Below are positions 45,176-53,903 of a stretch of DNA of 64,000 nucleotides, piece by piece (the stretch's first letter is position 1; the number at the start of each line of letters is the position of its first letter). The translations under genes were made by a program, and so were the position numbers. Source of the stretch: Chryseolinea lacunae (GTDB lineage: Bacteria; Bacteroidota; Bacteroidia; Cytophagales; Cyclobacteriaceae); assembly GCF_016735595.1 (NCBI RefSeq), contig NZ_JAERRB010000005.1, forward strand, positions 372,001 through 436,000, written 5' to 3'. The notes beneath the pieces were generated by a model. That model was given only the letters and a program-made list of their open reading frames with translations, made no database searches and was not told where the DNA came from.

Positions 45176-46066
45176 ATGTCGGATTTGCGAGGTGCTATTT
45201 CATACTTACATCTCCATTTTGACAACAGCATCCGTTTGAACAGCACCTCACCGACTCAACGCCCCACCCTTGCAGAATTAGGCTTCGATCTCCTCAACTT
45301 GTCGAGCACGAAGTTGCTGCTGACCATTGGACAGCCGTTGCTATTTTTTGTGCTCTACTTCATTTTCGGTGCCCGCTACTATTGGTTGCCAGGTATCATT
45401 TGCGCCATGGGGCTGAGCTTCACCACCTACGGCTCCACATCGCACGACCTGGTGCATGCGAACCTGAAAATCAACCAGAGACTGAATGAATGGCTCTTGT
45501 TCTTTTTTGAAGCGATCACGTTTCGAAGTGGACATGCCTATAAATTAAGTCACCTCTATCATCACAAGCGCTATTCCCACGACGACGACGTGGAAGGTGC
45601 CGCCGCACGTATGCCGTTGTTTCGCGCACTGGTTGAAGGATTTATCTTTCAAGTCAAGATATACGTATGGGCACTCTCAAGGCGGAACAGCAAATATCAT
45701 CAATGGATTGTGGTGGAAGGAATTGTTGTGATCACGTTGGCAATGTTCTGTGTATTTTCCATTCCCTATACATACGTCCCGTTCGTGTACCTATGCCTGA
45801 TGGTAGCCGGAAGCTGGATTATTCCGCTGGTTACTTCCTATCTGGTGCATACGCCCGCGGGCGAAACAGACCTTCATCAAACACGTCTGTTCCGCGGGAA
45901 GTTTTTTTCCCTGATTGCTTTTGATCACCTCTATCACCTGGAGCATCACCTCTACCCAATGGTGCCACACAAAAACTGGCCCGAGTTGGCCAAACGATTG
46001 GATCATTACTTCGATGCTCAGGGGATACGACCGCTTACGTTGCCAGGCATATCCAAAAATCAATAG
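45176..46066 (+). CDS. Membrane fatty acid desaturase family protein
   Basis: 296 residues from the ATG at 45176; a GTG at 45134 is in frame but gives no family sequence. Three histidine boxes are present: HDLVH (90-94), HLYHHKRYSH (126-135) and HLYHLEHHLYP near the C-terminus, the classic diiron pattern of membrane desaturases/hydroxylases. Hydrophobic segments lie near 48-85, 104-115 and 185-230. The substrate could be an acyl chain, sphingolipid or carotenoid. The next gene begins 5 bases later, so the duplicated membrane protein is likely its partner. Confidence 0.88.
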   Translation: MSDLRGAISYLHLHFDNSIRLNSTSPTQRPTLAELGFDLLNLSSTKLLLTIGQPLLFFVLYFIFGARYYWLPGIICAMGLSFTTYGSTSHDLVHANLKINQRLNEWLLFFFEAITFRSGHAYKLSHLYHHKRYSHDDDVEGAAARMPLFRALVEGFIFQVKIYVWALSRRNSKYHQWIVVEGIVVITLAMFCVFSIPYTYVPFVYLCLMVAGSWIIPLVTSYLVHTPAGETDLHQTRLFRGKFFSLIAFDHLYHLEHHLYPMVPHKNWPELAKRLDHYFDAQGIRPLTLPGISKNQ

Positions 46067-46071
46067 AACTC

Positions 46072-47016
46072 ATGGATCGAAGAACTCTGACAGAAGCAAT
46101 TTTAGGTGACGGACGATTCCTGTTAATTTTTGTCAGCCTCATTTTGGTGTTGGCTGGTTTGTTTGTGATCGTGCAAAGTTTAACGGGCCACTTTCTTCCT
46201 CACGACGTTGCCTATCTTGGGCTTGATGCACAGCAATTGTCGCAGTTCAATAACGGCACGATTACAGGCTTTATGTTTCATGACCGCATATCGTTTGGTG
46301 GTTCGATTATAGCCGTGGGATTTTTGTATATGTGGATGGCTGAGTTTCCCCTAAAGAACAAGGAAGCATGGGCTTGGTACATTTTTGCATTTTCCGGACT
46401 GATCGGTTTTGGCAGTTTCCTGACCTACCTTGGTTATGGCTATCTCGATTCTTGGCACGGCATGGCAACACTGCTATTAATGCCGTTTTTTATCGTCGGT
46501 CTGGTTCGCTCGCATGCGCTGATAAAAACAGATGGTGCCATCAAGGACATGTTGTTGCCTGGCGAAAAATTTCGTTGGAAGTCTACCTATGGAGTGGGTA
46601 AGATTCTTCTGCTGGTAACCTCCGTTGGAATGTTTCTGGCTGGTGTAGTCATTATGATTGTGGGAATGACCACCGTGTTCGTGCCACAAGACCTCGAGTA
46701 CATGTCTATCACCGTGTGTGGGCTGGACGAGGTGAATAGCAAACTCAAGCCTTTGATCGCACACGACCGGGCTGCCTTTGGCGGTGGCTTGGCAACCATC
46801 GGCCTGCTCTACTTCTTTATTATTCGTAGAGCCACGCCCGTGATCAATCTCTGGCAAATCACTGCCGTGTCCATGGGTGTTGGTTTTGCTTCGGCTATCG
46901 GTGTGCACTACTTGATTGGCTACAGAGATCTTTCACATTTAATGCCCGCCTATGTGGGTGCGGGCATGAGCATGGTTGGGTTGGCGCTTACCTACAGCCG
47001 CATGAAAAAAGGTTGA
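46072..47016 (+). CDS. Polytopic membrane protein with internal duplication, function unknown
   Basis: 314 residues. The protein is a tandem repeat: residues ~41-147 align with ~203-309 at an offset of about 161. Matching motifs are FLPHD/FVPQD (41/203), HDRISFGG/HDRAAFGG (70-77/231-238), GFLYMW/GLLYFF and a second His in each half (129/289). Each half appears to have three or four membrane helices. The conserved His-Asp-Arg and His residues in the same place of both halves suggest metal, haem or proton handling. It is coupled to the desaturase gene (5-base gap). I do not recognise a named family. Confidence 0.75.
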   Translation: MDRRTLTEAILGDGRFLLIFVSLILVLAGLFVIVQSLTGHFLPHDVAYLGLDAQQLSQFNNGTITGFMFHDRISFGGSIIAVGFLYMWMAEFPLKNKEAWAWYIFAFSGLIGFGSFLTYLGYGYLDSWHGMATLLLMPFFIVGLVRSHALIKTDGAIKDMLLPGEKFRWKSTYGVGKILLLVTSVGMFLAGVVIMIVGMTTVFVPQDLEYMSITVCGLDEVNSKLKPLIAHDRAAFGGGLATIGLLYFFIIRRATPVINLWQITAVSMGVGFASAIGVHYLIGYRDLSHLMPAYVGAGMSMVGLALTYSRMKKG

Positions 47017-47292
47017 ACCAGGAACTTGACTTCATCGTCTTACAACGGTATCGGTATTGGTGATTTGAGATGGATTGCGTTCCCGTTTTTTTCCGGCTTG
47101 TCAACAAAATTCCATCGTTCCCCGCGAGCAACCCAGACCAGCCAGGTAAGGTATATTCTGTTACAATGGCTCCATTTCCTGATAAGTGGTGCCCATTGTT
47201 TTTTCATTTGCCCTATCTTAGGTCACGCATTCAAAGCCCCCAAATTGAAAGTCTCTACACAGCATTCTATCCTACACCTCGTTTCGAAAAGT

Positions 47293-49719
47293 TTGCCTGG
47301 CAAACGCTCGGTAGGCATTGTCGTTTTTGCTTCACTCCTGCTATCTGCGCTGGTGGGCCATGCCCAAAACAAAGGCACGGTGAAAGGTCAGGTGGTCGAT
47401 TCACTTTCTGCACTGCCGCTTGGTTATGCCAGCATTGCCATTCATGCGGTGGGCGACAACAAGCTCATCAATGGAAACCTCACCGACGAGCAGGGGAAAT
47501 TCACCATCGAAGTGCCCCGAGGTCAGTATTATGCCGTGATCAATTTTGTTGGCTATGGTGCTTCTCAAAGCAATCCATTCACCGTTTCTTCGGATGTTTT
47601 GCATGTGGACCTGGGAACGCTGTTCATAAAACCCAAAGTAGATGTGCTTCAGGAAGTGGTGGTGCAGGCCCAAAAAAGTTCGATGGAACTGTCGCTCGAC
47701 AAGAAGATCTTCAACGTGGGACAAGACCTGGCCAACAGCGGCGGCACGGCGTCTGACATTTTGATGAACATCCCTTCAGTGGCGGTGGACCCGGAAGGTA
47801 ATGTGAAATTGAGAGGCAGCGACAACGTGAAAATATTAATCGACGGCAAGCCCTCGGGTTTAGTAAGTTTTAAAGGCGGCGCCGGCCTGCAACAGTTGCA
47901 AGCCAGCATGATTGAGCGGGTTGAAGTGATCACAAACCCGTCGGCGCGCTATGAGGCCGAAGGTTTAGGGGGGATCATTAACATTGTGCTGAAGAAGGAA
48001 AAGAACGAGGGCTTCAATGGCTCTATCGATGTGATTACGGGCCATCCCACAAACTATGGCCTGGCTGCCAACCTAAACTACCGGCGCAAAAAAATAAACT
48101 TCTTTATCAACTACGGCTTTGCTTATCGCGATCAGCCGGGCAGAAGTTCCATGTACCAGGAAACCTACGTAAACGACACCACCTTCATTCTCGATCAAAC
48201 CAACCAATCGACAATGAAAGGACTCAACAACAACATTCGCGGAGGCATCGACTACTATTTTTCAGAAAAAAGCATCCTCACCGGCTCATATCTTTTCAGA
48301 AGAAGCGATGCCAAACGCCTCACCGACATTGTGTATAAGGACTACCTGTTTTCCAAAGACCACATGGTAGACTACTCCACGCGCCGCCAGGATGAAACCG
48401 AAGCAGAGCCCAACTCCGAATATTCACTGATCTATAAAAAAATCTTCCCGGGCAAAGGACACGAGTTGCTCACAGAAGTGAAGTATCTCGACAACTGGGA
48501 AAGCTCCGACCAAACCTTCACACAACATTTCTTCCAACCCGACGGAACGGAAGATGCTTCGCAGGCCATCCTCCAAAAATCGCTGAACGACGAAAGCGAG
48601 AAACAATTCCTGGTTCAGGTAGACTACACGCGGCCCATTGCCAAAGAAGGAAAGCTGGAAGGCGGCTTCCGCAGAAGCGACAGAAACATGATCAACGACT
48701 ACGTGGTGACACAACAAAATCCAGACGGCAGCTTCTCTGTGGTGGGCGATCTGGACAACATCTTTTATTATGACGAAACCATCACCGCGGCCTATGGAAT
48801 TCTCGGCAACAAATCGAAATGGTTCTCCTACCAGGCAGGCCTTCGCGCCGAGTGGACCGATGTGAAAACGACGTTGCAGAAAACCAGCGAAGTGAATCCA
48901 CGCAAATACAACAATCTTTTCCCCAGCGTGCACGTCACCTTTGCCCTACCGAAAGAAAACAGTTTGCAGCTGAGCTATAGCCGCCGGGTGCGACGTCCTT
49001 TCTACAACGACCTCAGCCCCTTCATGACCTATTCGGATAGCCGGAATTATTTCAGTGGCAACCCCGATCTCAACCCCGAGTTCAGCAATGTGATTGAAGT
49101 GGGACACATGAAATATTTTGAAAGCGGTTCGTTGTCGTCGTCGTTGTATAGCCGGAGCACAAACGACAAAATAGATCAGATCAGGATCGTCGATGAAAAC
49201 GGCAATGCCACCACCATGCCGCGCAATTTGCTCTCCGAAAAAGCTTACGGCCTGGAAGTATCGGGCACGTTCGACATCACCAAATGGTGGAAGTTCGACG
49301 CGAACGCTAACTTCTTCTATGCCAGCGTGGACGGCAGCAACATCGAGAGTGGCTATAAAACCACCACCTACAGCTGGTTCGCCCGGCAAACATCGCGCTT
49401 TTCCCTTCCCGCGAACATTGACTTTCAATTGCGCATGAACTATGAAGCACCCCAGAAGACCGTGCAGGGAAGCCGGAAAGCGCTAAAGTATATGGATGTG
49501 TCGTTCAGCAAAGACATCTTCAAAGGAAAGGGCACCCTCAACCTCAACATCCTTGACGTTTTCAATTCCCGCATCCAACGCAGCGTGGCCGAAGGCGAAA
49601 TCTTCTACAGCGACCGTAGCAACCAATTCCGCCGAAGACAAATCAACCTGGCCGTAAGCTACCGGATCAACCGCGTGAAATCGGCACGGAAACAACGTGA
49701 GGAAACGGTGGCGGATTGA
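47293..49719 (+). CDS. TonB-dependent receptor / outer membrane beta-barrel protein
   Basis: About 808 residues if translation starts at the TTG at 47293, which gives a clean signal peptide (LPGKRSVGIVVFASLLLSAL, cleaved near GHAQ). There is no in-frame ATG ahead of the mature protein; a TTG at 47245 is the other option. Domains: carboxypeptidase-regulatory-like repeat (GTVKGQVVDSLSALPLGYAS), plug (EVVVQAQKSSMELSLDKKIF; LRGSDNVKILIDGKPSG; IERVEVITNPSARYEAEG) and a barrel of the PF14905 type (NLFPSVHVTFALPKENSLQL; SGNPDLNPEFSNVIEVGH). It is not paired with a SusD gene. Substrate unknown. Confidence 0.85.
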   Translation: MPGKRSVGIVVFASLLLSALVGHAQNKGTVKGQVVDSLSALPLGYASIAIHAVGDNKLINGNLTDEQGKFTIEVPRGQYYAVINFVGYGASQSNPFTVSSDVLHVDLGTLFIKPKVDVLQEVVVQAQKSSMELSLDKKIFNVGQDLANSGGTASDILMNIPSVAVDPEGNVKLRGSDNVKILIDGKPSGLVSFKGGAGLQQLQASMIERVEVITNPSARYEAEGLGGIINIVLKKEKNEGFNGSIDVITGHPTNYGLAANLNYRRKKINFFINYGFAYRDQPGRSSMYQETYVNDTTFILDQTNQSTMKGLNNNIRGGIDYYFSEKSILTGSYLFRRSDAKRLTDIVYKDYLFSKDHMVDYSTRRQDETEAEPNSEYSLIYKKIFPGKGHELLTEVKYLDNWESSDQTFTQHFFQPDGTEDASQAILQKSLNDESEKQFLVQVDYTRPIAKEGKLEGGFRRSDRNMINDYVVTQQNPDGSFSVVGDLDNIFYYDETITAAYGILGNKSKWFSYQAGLRAEWTDVKTTLQKTSEVNPRKYNNLFPSVHVTFALPKENSLQLSYSRRVRRPFYNDLSPFMTYSDSRNYFSGNPDLNPEFSNVIEVGHMKYFESGSLSSSLYSRSTNDKIDQIRIVDENGNATTMPRNLLSEKAYGLEVSGTFDITKWWKFDANANFFYASVDGSNIESGYKTTTYSWFARQTSRFSLPANIDFQLRMNYEAPQKTVQGSRKALKYMDVSFSKDIFKGKGTLNLNILDVFNSRIQRSVAEGEIFYSDRSNQFRRRQINLAVSYRINRVKSARKQREETVAD

Positions 49720-49748
49720 TCGCACACCACCGAAACCTGCGGTTCTAC

Positions 49749-50522
49749 CTAGACCTGCGAATAAGGCGCGGGCACCAAAAAGGTGTTAGTAATCTTGGAA
49801 ATCGTATTTGCATACTGTGGATCGCCAACCAGTTTTTTCCATTCGGGATCGGCCACGAATGCAGACCATCCCTTGTCGCGTTCTTCCATGTTTTTGCAGG
49901 TGATCATGTATGTGAGGCGGGGTTGTCTGTCGCCGGCAATCACTTCGCCACAGAACACCGGGTTCAGTTTCGCTCTGCTGAAAATGGGAAACTCGCCGTC
50001 GTTAAACATCTTGATTTTTCTTCTTACGGCGTCTTCGCTATACCCCTCATAGGTTCTCAATTCAAATATCCGTTCGCCCGACGGCACAACCAGGGCAGGG
50101 AAACCATCAAAAGCAATCATCAGCGAAGACGTGAAGCGGGTGTATAAAGCTTTGTCGGCCGCTATGCTGTTATAGGCTGCGCTGTTTTTAATATAGTCCA
50201 CGTCTGCTTTCACTTTTGAATTTATGGTGAGGTAGCTATCAAGAGAAGAATAAGGCGCCAGCAAATAAAATTTACGGGGTTCCGAATGACTCCAGTCTTT
50301 AAACACGCCAACGGTTTTCACGCCATGTTTATTCAGTGCAGGAATAAGCGCCGTCTTAAGATACTCGTCCAGTTGCCCTTGGTCGGAACCAAAGCGCATC
50401 TCATATTCACGCCACTCATATACTTCTTTTTGGGATGGATCTTTTTCGCCCGCCCGGGCAGGATTGATGCTGACGGCCGCGGTAGCCACAAGTGAAGATT
50501 GGAGAAATTTTCTGCGTTGCAT
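49749..50522 (-). CDS. Exported NIPSNAP family protein
   Basis: 257 residues from the ATG at 50522 (MQRRKFLQSSLVATAAVSIN), a Tat-like or Sec signal with a twin-Arg. Two ferredoxin-like halves follow: VYEWREYEMRFGSDQGQLDEYL and IFELRTYEGYSEDAVRRKIKMF, the duplicated NIPSNAP pattern. FWAxW-like late segments (MEERDKGWSAFVADPEWKKL) also fit. Function is unknown; proteins of this type often occur in periplasmic glycan- or lipid-related loci. The gene is convergent with the outer-membrane receptor (29-base gap). The longer in-frame start at 50621 lacks a signal at its end. Confidence 0.82.
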   Translation of the reverse strand: MQRRKFLQSSLVATAAVSINPARAGEKDPSQKEVYEWREYEMRFGSDQGQLDEYLKTALIPALNKHGVKTVGVFKDWSHSEPRKFYLLAPYSSLDSYLTINSKVKADVDYIKNSAAYNSIAADKALYTRFTSSLMIAFDGFPALVVPSGERIFELRTYEGYSEDAVRRKIKMFNDGEFPIFSRAKLNPVFCGEVIAGDRQPRLTYMITCKNMEERDKGWSAFVADPEWKKLVGDPQYANTISKITNTFLVPAPYSQV

Positions 50523-50761
50523 AATGGTTATAGTTTTTAATAGATAAACGAATGCTGTGTGCGATGCTTCCATTACACTGTGAAGCCAATGACAAAATTC
50601 CTGCGCAAAAGATTTCCACACAGAAGAACTTTCAAAGATCTTAACAGAGAAACATAACGTTCTAAAATACCATATTTATCCCGAAATCCTTTTACCCTAT
50701 TCATGGGTATTTCAACGTGAAAAGGTGTGCCTGAGATATCGGTCAAAAACAAATTGGAGTG

Positions 50762-51655
50762 CTACTGGTCGTCTTCCTGCGGAGTATATTTCACAATTTC
50801 GTCGAGCTCCCGGGCAATGGTGCCCGTGATTTTGTCCAGCTCCTCCACTTCGTATTCCACCTTTTGTGTAAGCCATTTATAGTCGATGGTCTCCTCCAGG
50901 CGGATCAAACTGAGCAGTCCTAACATTCGCGCCACCGGGCCGCGCACCTGGTGGGCATTCGAAAACGAATAGCGAAGCAATTGTTCATAGTGCTTGCGCA
51001 ATTCTATCTCAAGATTCTTTTTGTCTGTAACGTTAATGTGGGTACCCAGCGTTACGTTGCCAACCGAACCATCGGGCTTGCGCAGCGTGCGGCCGCGTGA
51101 CAATATCCAAAGCCAGGAACCGTCTTTGTGACGCAATCGAAACACGTTTTCATACATACCCTTCGCCCCGCCTTTCACGTACTTTTCAAACTTGCCCGTG
51201 GCCGACTGAAAGTCATCCGGATGAAGCTGGCCGATCCAGGCGTCGTTCAGGTTTCGCTTTCGTGTTTGAAAAAATTCTTCCTCCGAAAATCCAAGCATGG
51301 TATAATATTCCGGGCTGCACCACAGGTAGCCGGTGTCCGAATGATACTCCCAGGCTCCCGTGAGCGAGACTGCGATAATGGAACGGTAGCGTTCTTCATT
51401 TTCATGTTGCACAATCTCTTCGGCATCGCGCGCTGTTTTAACCACCAGCATCAACCAAATTATATACGCGCAGCCGAGAACTGAAATCACAAAAAGAGTG
51501 ATCAACCCCATAGCCGAGTCTGGTGCATGTTTCAAGGCTACATAGAACAGCAAACATAAAGTCACCAGGATCATCAAAATTGCAGCAAGCAGTATGAATC
51601 TTAGCCATTTGCGTGTGCGTTGACGCCGGTGATGGGAGTTGGAAACAAGGTTCAT
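50762..51655 (-). CDS. Membrane PAS protein with DHp-like helix but no ATPase domain
   Basis: 297 residues. Two membrane helices at about 18-42 and 49-72, a PAS domain (PAS_3 type, about 88-205: GAWEYHSDTGYLWCSPEYY, FRLRHKDGSWLWILSRGRT) and a C-terminal helical pair with an H-box-like motif NAHQVRGPVARMLGLL (His235). The protein ends about 60 residues later, so the catalytic HATPase_c domain is absent. It could be phosphorylated in trans or act as a scaffold. No kinase or regulator adjoins it. The stop lies in AT-rich sequence that I found no trace of an ATPase domain beyond. Confidence 0.85.
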   Translation of the reverse strand: MNLVSNSHHRRQRTRKWLRFILLAAILMILVTLCLLFYVALKHAPDSAMGLITLFVISVLGCAYIIWLMLVVKTARDAEEIVQHENEERYRSIIAVSLTGAWEYHSDTGYLWCSPEYYTMLGFSEEEFFQTRKRNLNDAWIGQLHPDDFQSATGKFEKYVKGGAKGMYENVFRLRHKDGSWLWILSRGRTLRKPDGSVGNVTLGTHINVTDKKNLEIELRKHYEQLLRYSFSNAHQVRGPVARMLGLLSLIRLEETIDYKWLTQKVEYEVEELDKITGTIARELDEIVKYTPQEDDQ

Positions 51656-51997
51656 GGCAAAGGTGCCGCTAATTTAAAATCGGAGGACTAATATAGCCTT
51701 TTAAGGGCTTTTGCTCCAAGCTCAGACTTGGTTACGGCTGTCATGGCATTGATGCGTTTAGGAAATACAATACAAAATGCCCCCGGTTTGGGTAGGTCCG
51801 AACCCTTACATCCAAAATTTCTTCGGCGATATCCGGGCATGTGGTTTTTCTGACCACAGATCGATGCAGCCGCCACGAAGCCAACGTCGATAAAAATAGG
51901 CGAGCTATACAGACAAGTAAATTGAGCCCTGGAAGAAAGCAGCCAGACGACGCAATGGCTGACCTTTGTTGTCACAAATCAAAAACAATAACAAGCA
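51656..51997. other. Intergenic region upstream of the aldo/keto reductase
   Basis: 342 bases between the divergent PAS gene and the aldo/keto reductase. A minus-strand frame (51688-51975) is present but its translation is not protein-like. The only notable element is CTGACCTTTGTT at 51959-51970, also found upstream of the SDR gene. Confidence 0.35.
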
Positions 51998-52972
51998 ATG
52001 ACAACAACAATCAAAAAAATAGCACTGGGCAATAACGGCCCGCTGGTATCTAAACTAGGATTAGGCTGCATGCGCATGTCGTCCGTGTGGGGCAGCACGG
52101 CCAACGACGAAAGCGAAAGCATCGCTACCATTCACGAGGCGCTTGACCGTGGCATCAACTTTTTGAACACCGGCGACTTCTACGCGCACGGTCACAACGA
52201 AATGCTGGTGGGCCGCGCCATCAAAGGAAGAAGAGACGAGGCCTTCATCAGCGTTAAGTTTGGTGCCATCTTCTATGGCGGCCAATGGCTTGGGTTGGAC
52301 CTTCGCCCCAACTCCATCAAGAACTTTATCAACTATTCGCTGGTGCGTTTGGGCATCGACACCATTGATCTGTATCAGCCCTGCAGACTCGACAACAGTG
52401 TTCCTGTAGAAGATGTGATCGGCACAATAGCGGACCTCATCAAAGAAGGAAAGGTGCGTCACCTTGGCGTGTCCGAGATCAGTGCCGATCAACTGCGCAA
52501 GGCACACGCTGTGCACCCCGTCGCAGCATTGGAGATAGGCTATTCGTTGGCCGATCGCCAGATAGAAAGTGATCTTCTTCCAACCGCGAAAGAACTGGGC
52601 ATTGGGGTGGTCGCTTTTGCCAACACCGCCGAGGGGTTGCTGACCGGCGACATGAAGGCGCCGCTTGCTCCGGGAAGTTACCAAAATCACTTCTCACGCT
52701 TTCAAGGCGAAAACCTGATCAAGAATCTGGAAAAAGTTGAGGTCTTAAAACAGCTAGCCAAAGCAAAAGGATTCACGCCTACACAACTGGCAATTGCCTG
52801 GGTGAATGCGCAAGGCGGTCACATCATGCCCTTGGTTAGCATGGGCCGCAGATCGCGCCTGCCAGAAAACATACAGGCCACGGCTATCGAATTCACGACC
52901 GAAGAGATGAAAACTCTTAACACTCACTTTTCGCCCGGATCGATACTGGGCGGCACTTACCTGCAAAGATGA
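51998..52972 (+). CDS. Aldo/keto reductase
   Basis: 324 residues, ATG at 51998. NAD(P)H-dependent reduction of a carbonyl in the cytoplasm. Seen: the TIM-barrel start GLGCMRM, Asp60 and Tyr62 of the catalytic set (NTGDFYAHGHNE), Lys87 (ISVKFG) and the later YQPCRLDNSVP, where the usual catalytic His is replaced by Cys129. That substitution occurs in some members of this branch. The gene ends at a strong terminator and is followed by an AraC regulator, which may control it. Confidence 0.88.
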   Translation: MTTTIKKIALGNNGPLVSKLGLGCMRMSSVWGSTANDESESIATIHEALDRGINFLNTGDFYAHGHNEMLVGRAIKGRRDEAFISVKFGAIFYGGQWLGLDLRPNSIKNFINYSLVRLGIDTIDLYQPCRLDNSVPVEDVIGTIADLIKEGKVRHLGVSEISADQLRKAHAVHPVAALEIGYSLADRQIESDLLPTAKELGIGVVAFANTAEGLLTGDMKAPLAPGSYQNHFSRFQGENLIKNLEKVEVLKQLAKAKGFTPTQLAIAWVNAQGGHIMPLVSMGRRSRLPENIQATAIEFTTEEMKTLNTHFSPGSILGGTYLQR

Positions 52973-52976
52973 CGAT

Positions 52977-53004
52977 GGGGGCACAACGCCCCCTTCTGTT
53001 TTTT
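52977..53004 (+). terminator. Rho-independent terminator after the aldo/keto reductase
   Basis: GGGGGC (52977-52982), a 5-base loop, GCCCCC (52988-52993), then TTCTG and a T run. The stem begins just after the stop at 52972 and precedes the AraC gene. Confidence 0.75.
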
Positions 53005-53017
53005 ATATCTTTACATA

Positions 53018-53836
53018 ATGACAAATCCCAACGAAATAATCCCGGGAGTGCTTTTTTACTCCTATTTCTCTACTTCGCGAAAGGAGAAAGTGGGCTTTCT
53101 CTCTAACAACACCCTGGTGCTGCAGGTGTCGGGACACTTTACATTAGAGACCGCCGCACAGACCATTTCCATGAGCAGTGGTGAGATGTTGCTGATTGGG
53201 AAAAATCAACTGGGGCAAATCACCAAAACTCCTCTGCCTGGCGAATATTATGAAACGATCGTCATCTCACTAAGAGAAGATCTGCTCAGAAAGATTGCGC
53301 TTGAGGAACACCTTGCGGTGCAAGAAAAATATGTGGGGCCACCCAACATTCTCATTCCTTCCAATGAATTTCTGAAGGCCTATTTTCAATCGGTGATTCC
53401 ATACGTTCGCAACCCGGAAGAATCCATAACGAACGACATCGGCCTTTTGAAAGTGAAGGAAGCCGTGAAGTTGCTACTGCATGCCATGCCGCGGCTCAGC
53501 AGTGTGTTGTTTGACTTTTCGGAACCCCACAAGATCGATCTGGAAAAATTTATGGTCAGCCATTTTCACTATAACATTCCGGTTAAAGAATTTGCCGAGC
53601 TCACCGGAAGAAGCCTGGCGGGTTTCAAACGCGATTTCCAAAAAACATTCGGTATGGCTCCGCGACAATGGTTGCAGGAAAGGAGGCTGACAGAAGCCAA
53701 AAACCTCATCGACAACAAAAACAAAAAACCATCAGCCATCTATCTCGACCTGGGCTTCGAAAGCCTCTCCCATTTCTCAAATTCTTTTAAGAAGAAGTTT
53801 GGCAAGGCACCCACCGAAAAGTCAATTTCAGGGTAG
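53018..53836 (+). CDS. AraC family transcriptional regulator
   Basis: 272 residues, ATG at 53018. The N-terminal ~165 residues are a cupin-like effector domain of the ExsA/RhaR type (VLQVSGHFTLETAAQTI; GEMLLIGKNQLGQI). The C-terminal ~100 residues hold two helix-turn-helix motifs: FAELTGRSLAGFKRDFQKTF and AIYLDLGFESLSHFSNSFKK, the normal AraC signature. It sits right after the aldo/keto reductase terminator on the same strand and probably regulates that gene or the neighbouring detoxification genes. Confidence 0.9.
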   Translation: MTNPNEIIPGVLFYSYFSTSRKEKVGFLSNNTLVLQVSGHFTLETAAQTISMSSGEMLLIGKNQLGQITKTPLPGEYYETIVISLREDLLRKIALEEHLAVQEKYVGPPNILIPSNEFLKAYFQSVIPYVRNPEESITNDIGLLKVKEAVKLLLHAMPRLSSVLFDFSEPHKIDLEKFMVSHFHYNIPVKEFAELTGRSLAGFKRDFQKTFGMAPRQWLQERRLTEAKNLIDNKNKKPSAIYLDLGFESLSHFSNSFKKKFGKAPTEKSISG

Positions 53837-53903
53837 CGGCTTCGTCGTGGAAAGTGTAGGAATATCACATGCCTTTCGCGGAGCAACCCGTCACATAAGT
53901 CGA

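Noticed and set aside
47193-47221. Promoter for the outer-membrane receptor (ATTG and TATCTTAG)
   Set aside because: The spacer is only about 15 bases, too short for the Bacteroidota consensus.
51688-51975. Minus-strand frame of 95 codons upstream of the aldo/keto reductase
   Set aside because: The translation is low in protein-like pattern and has no plausible domain; it lies in an ordinary divergent gap.
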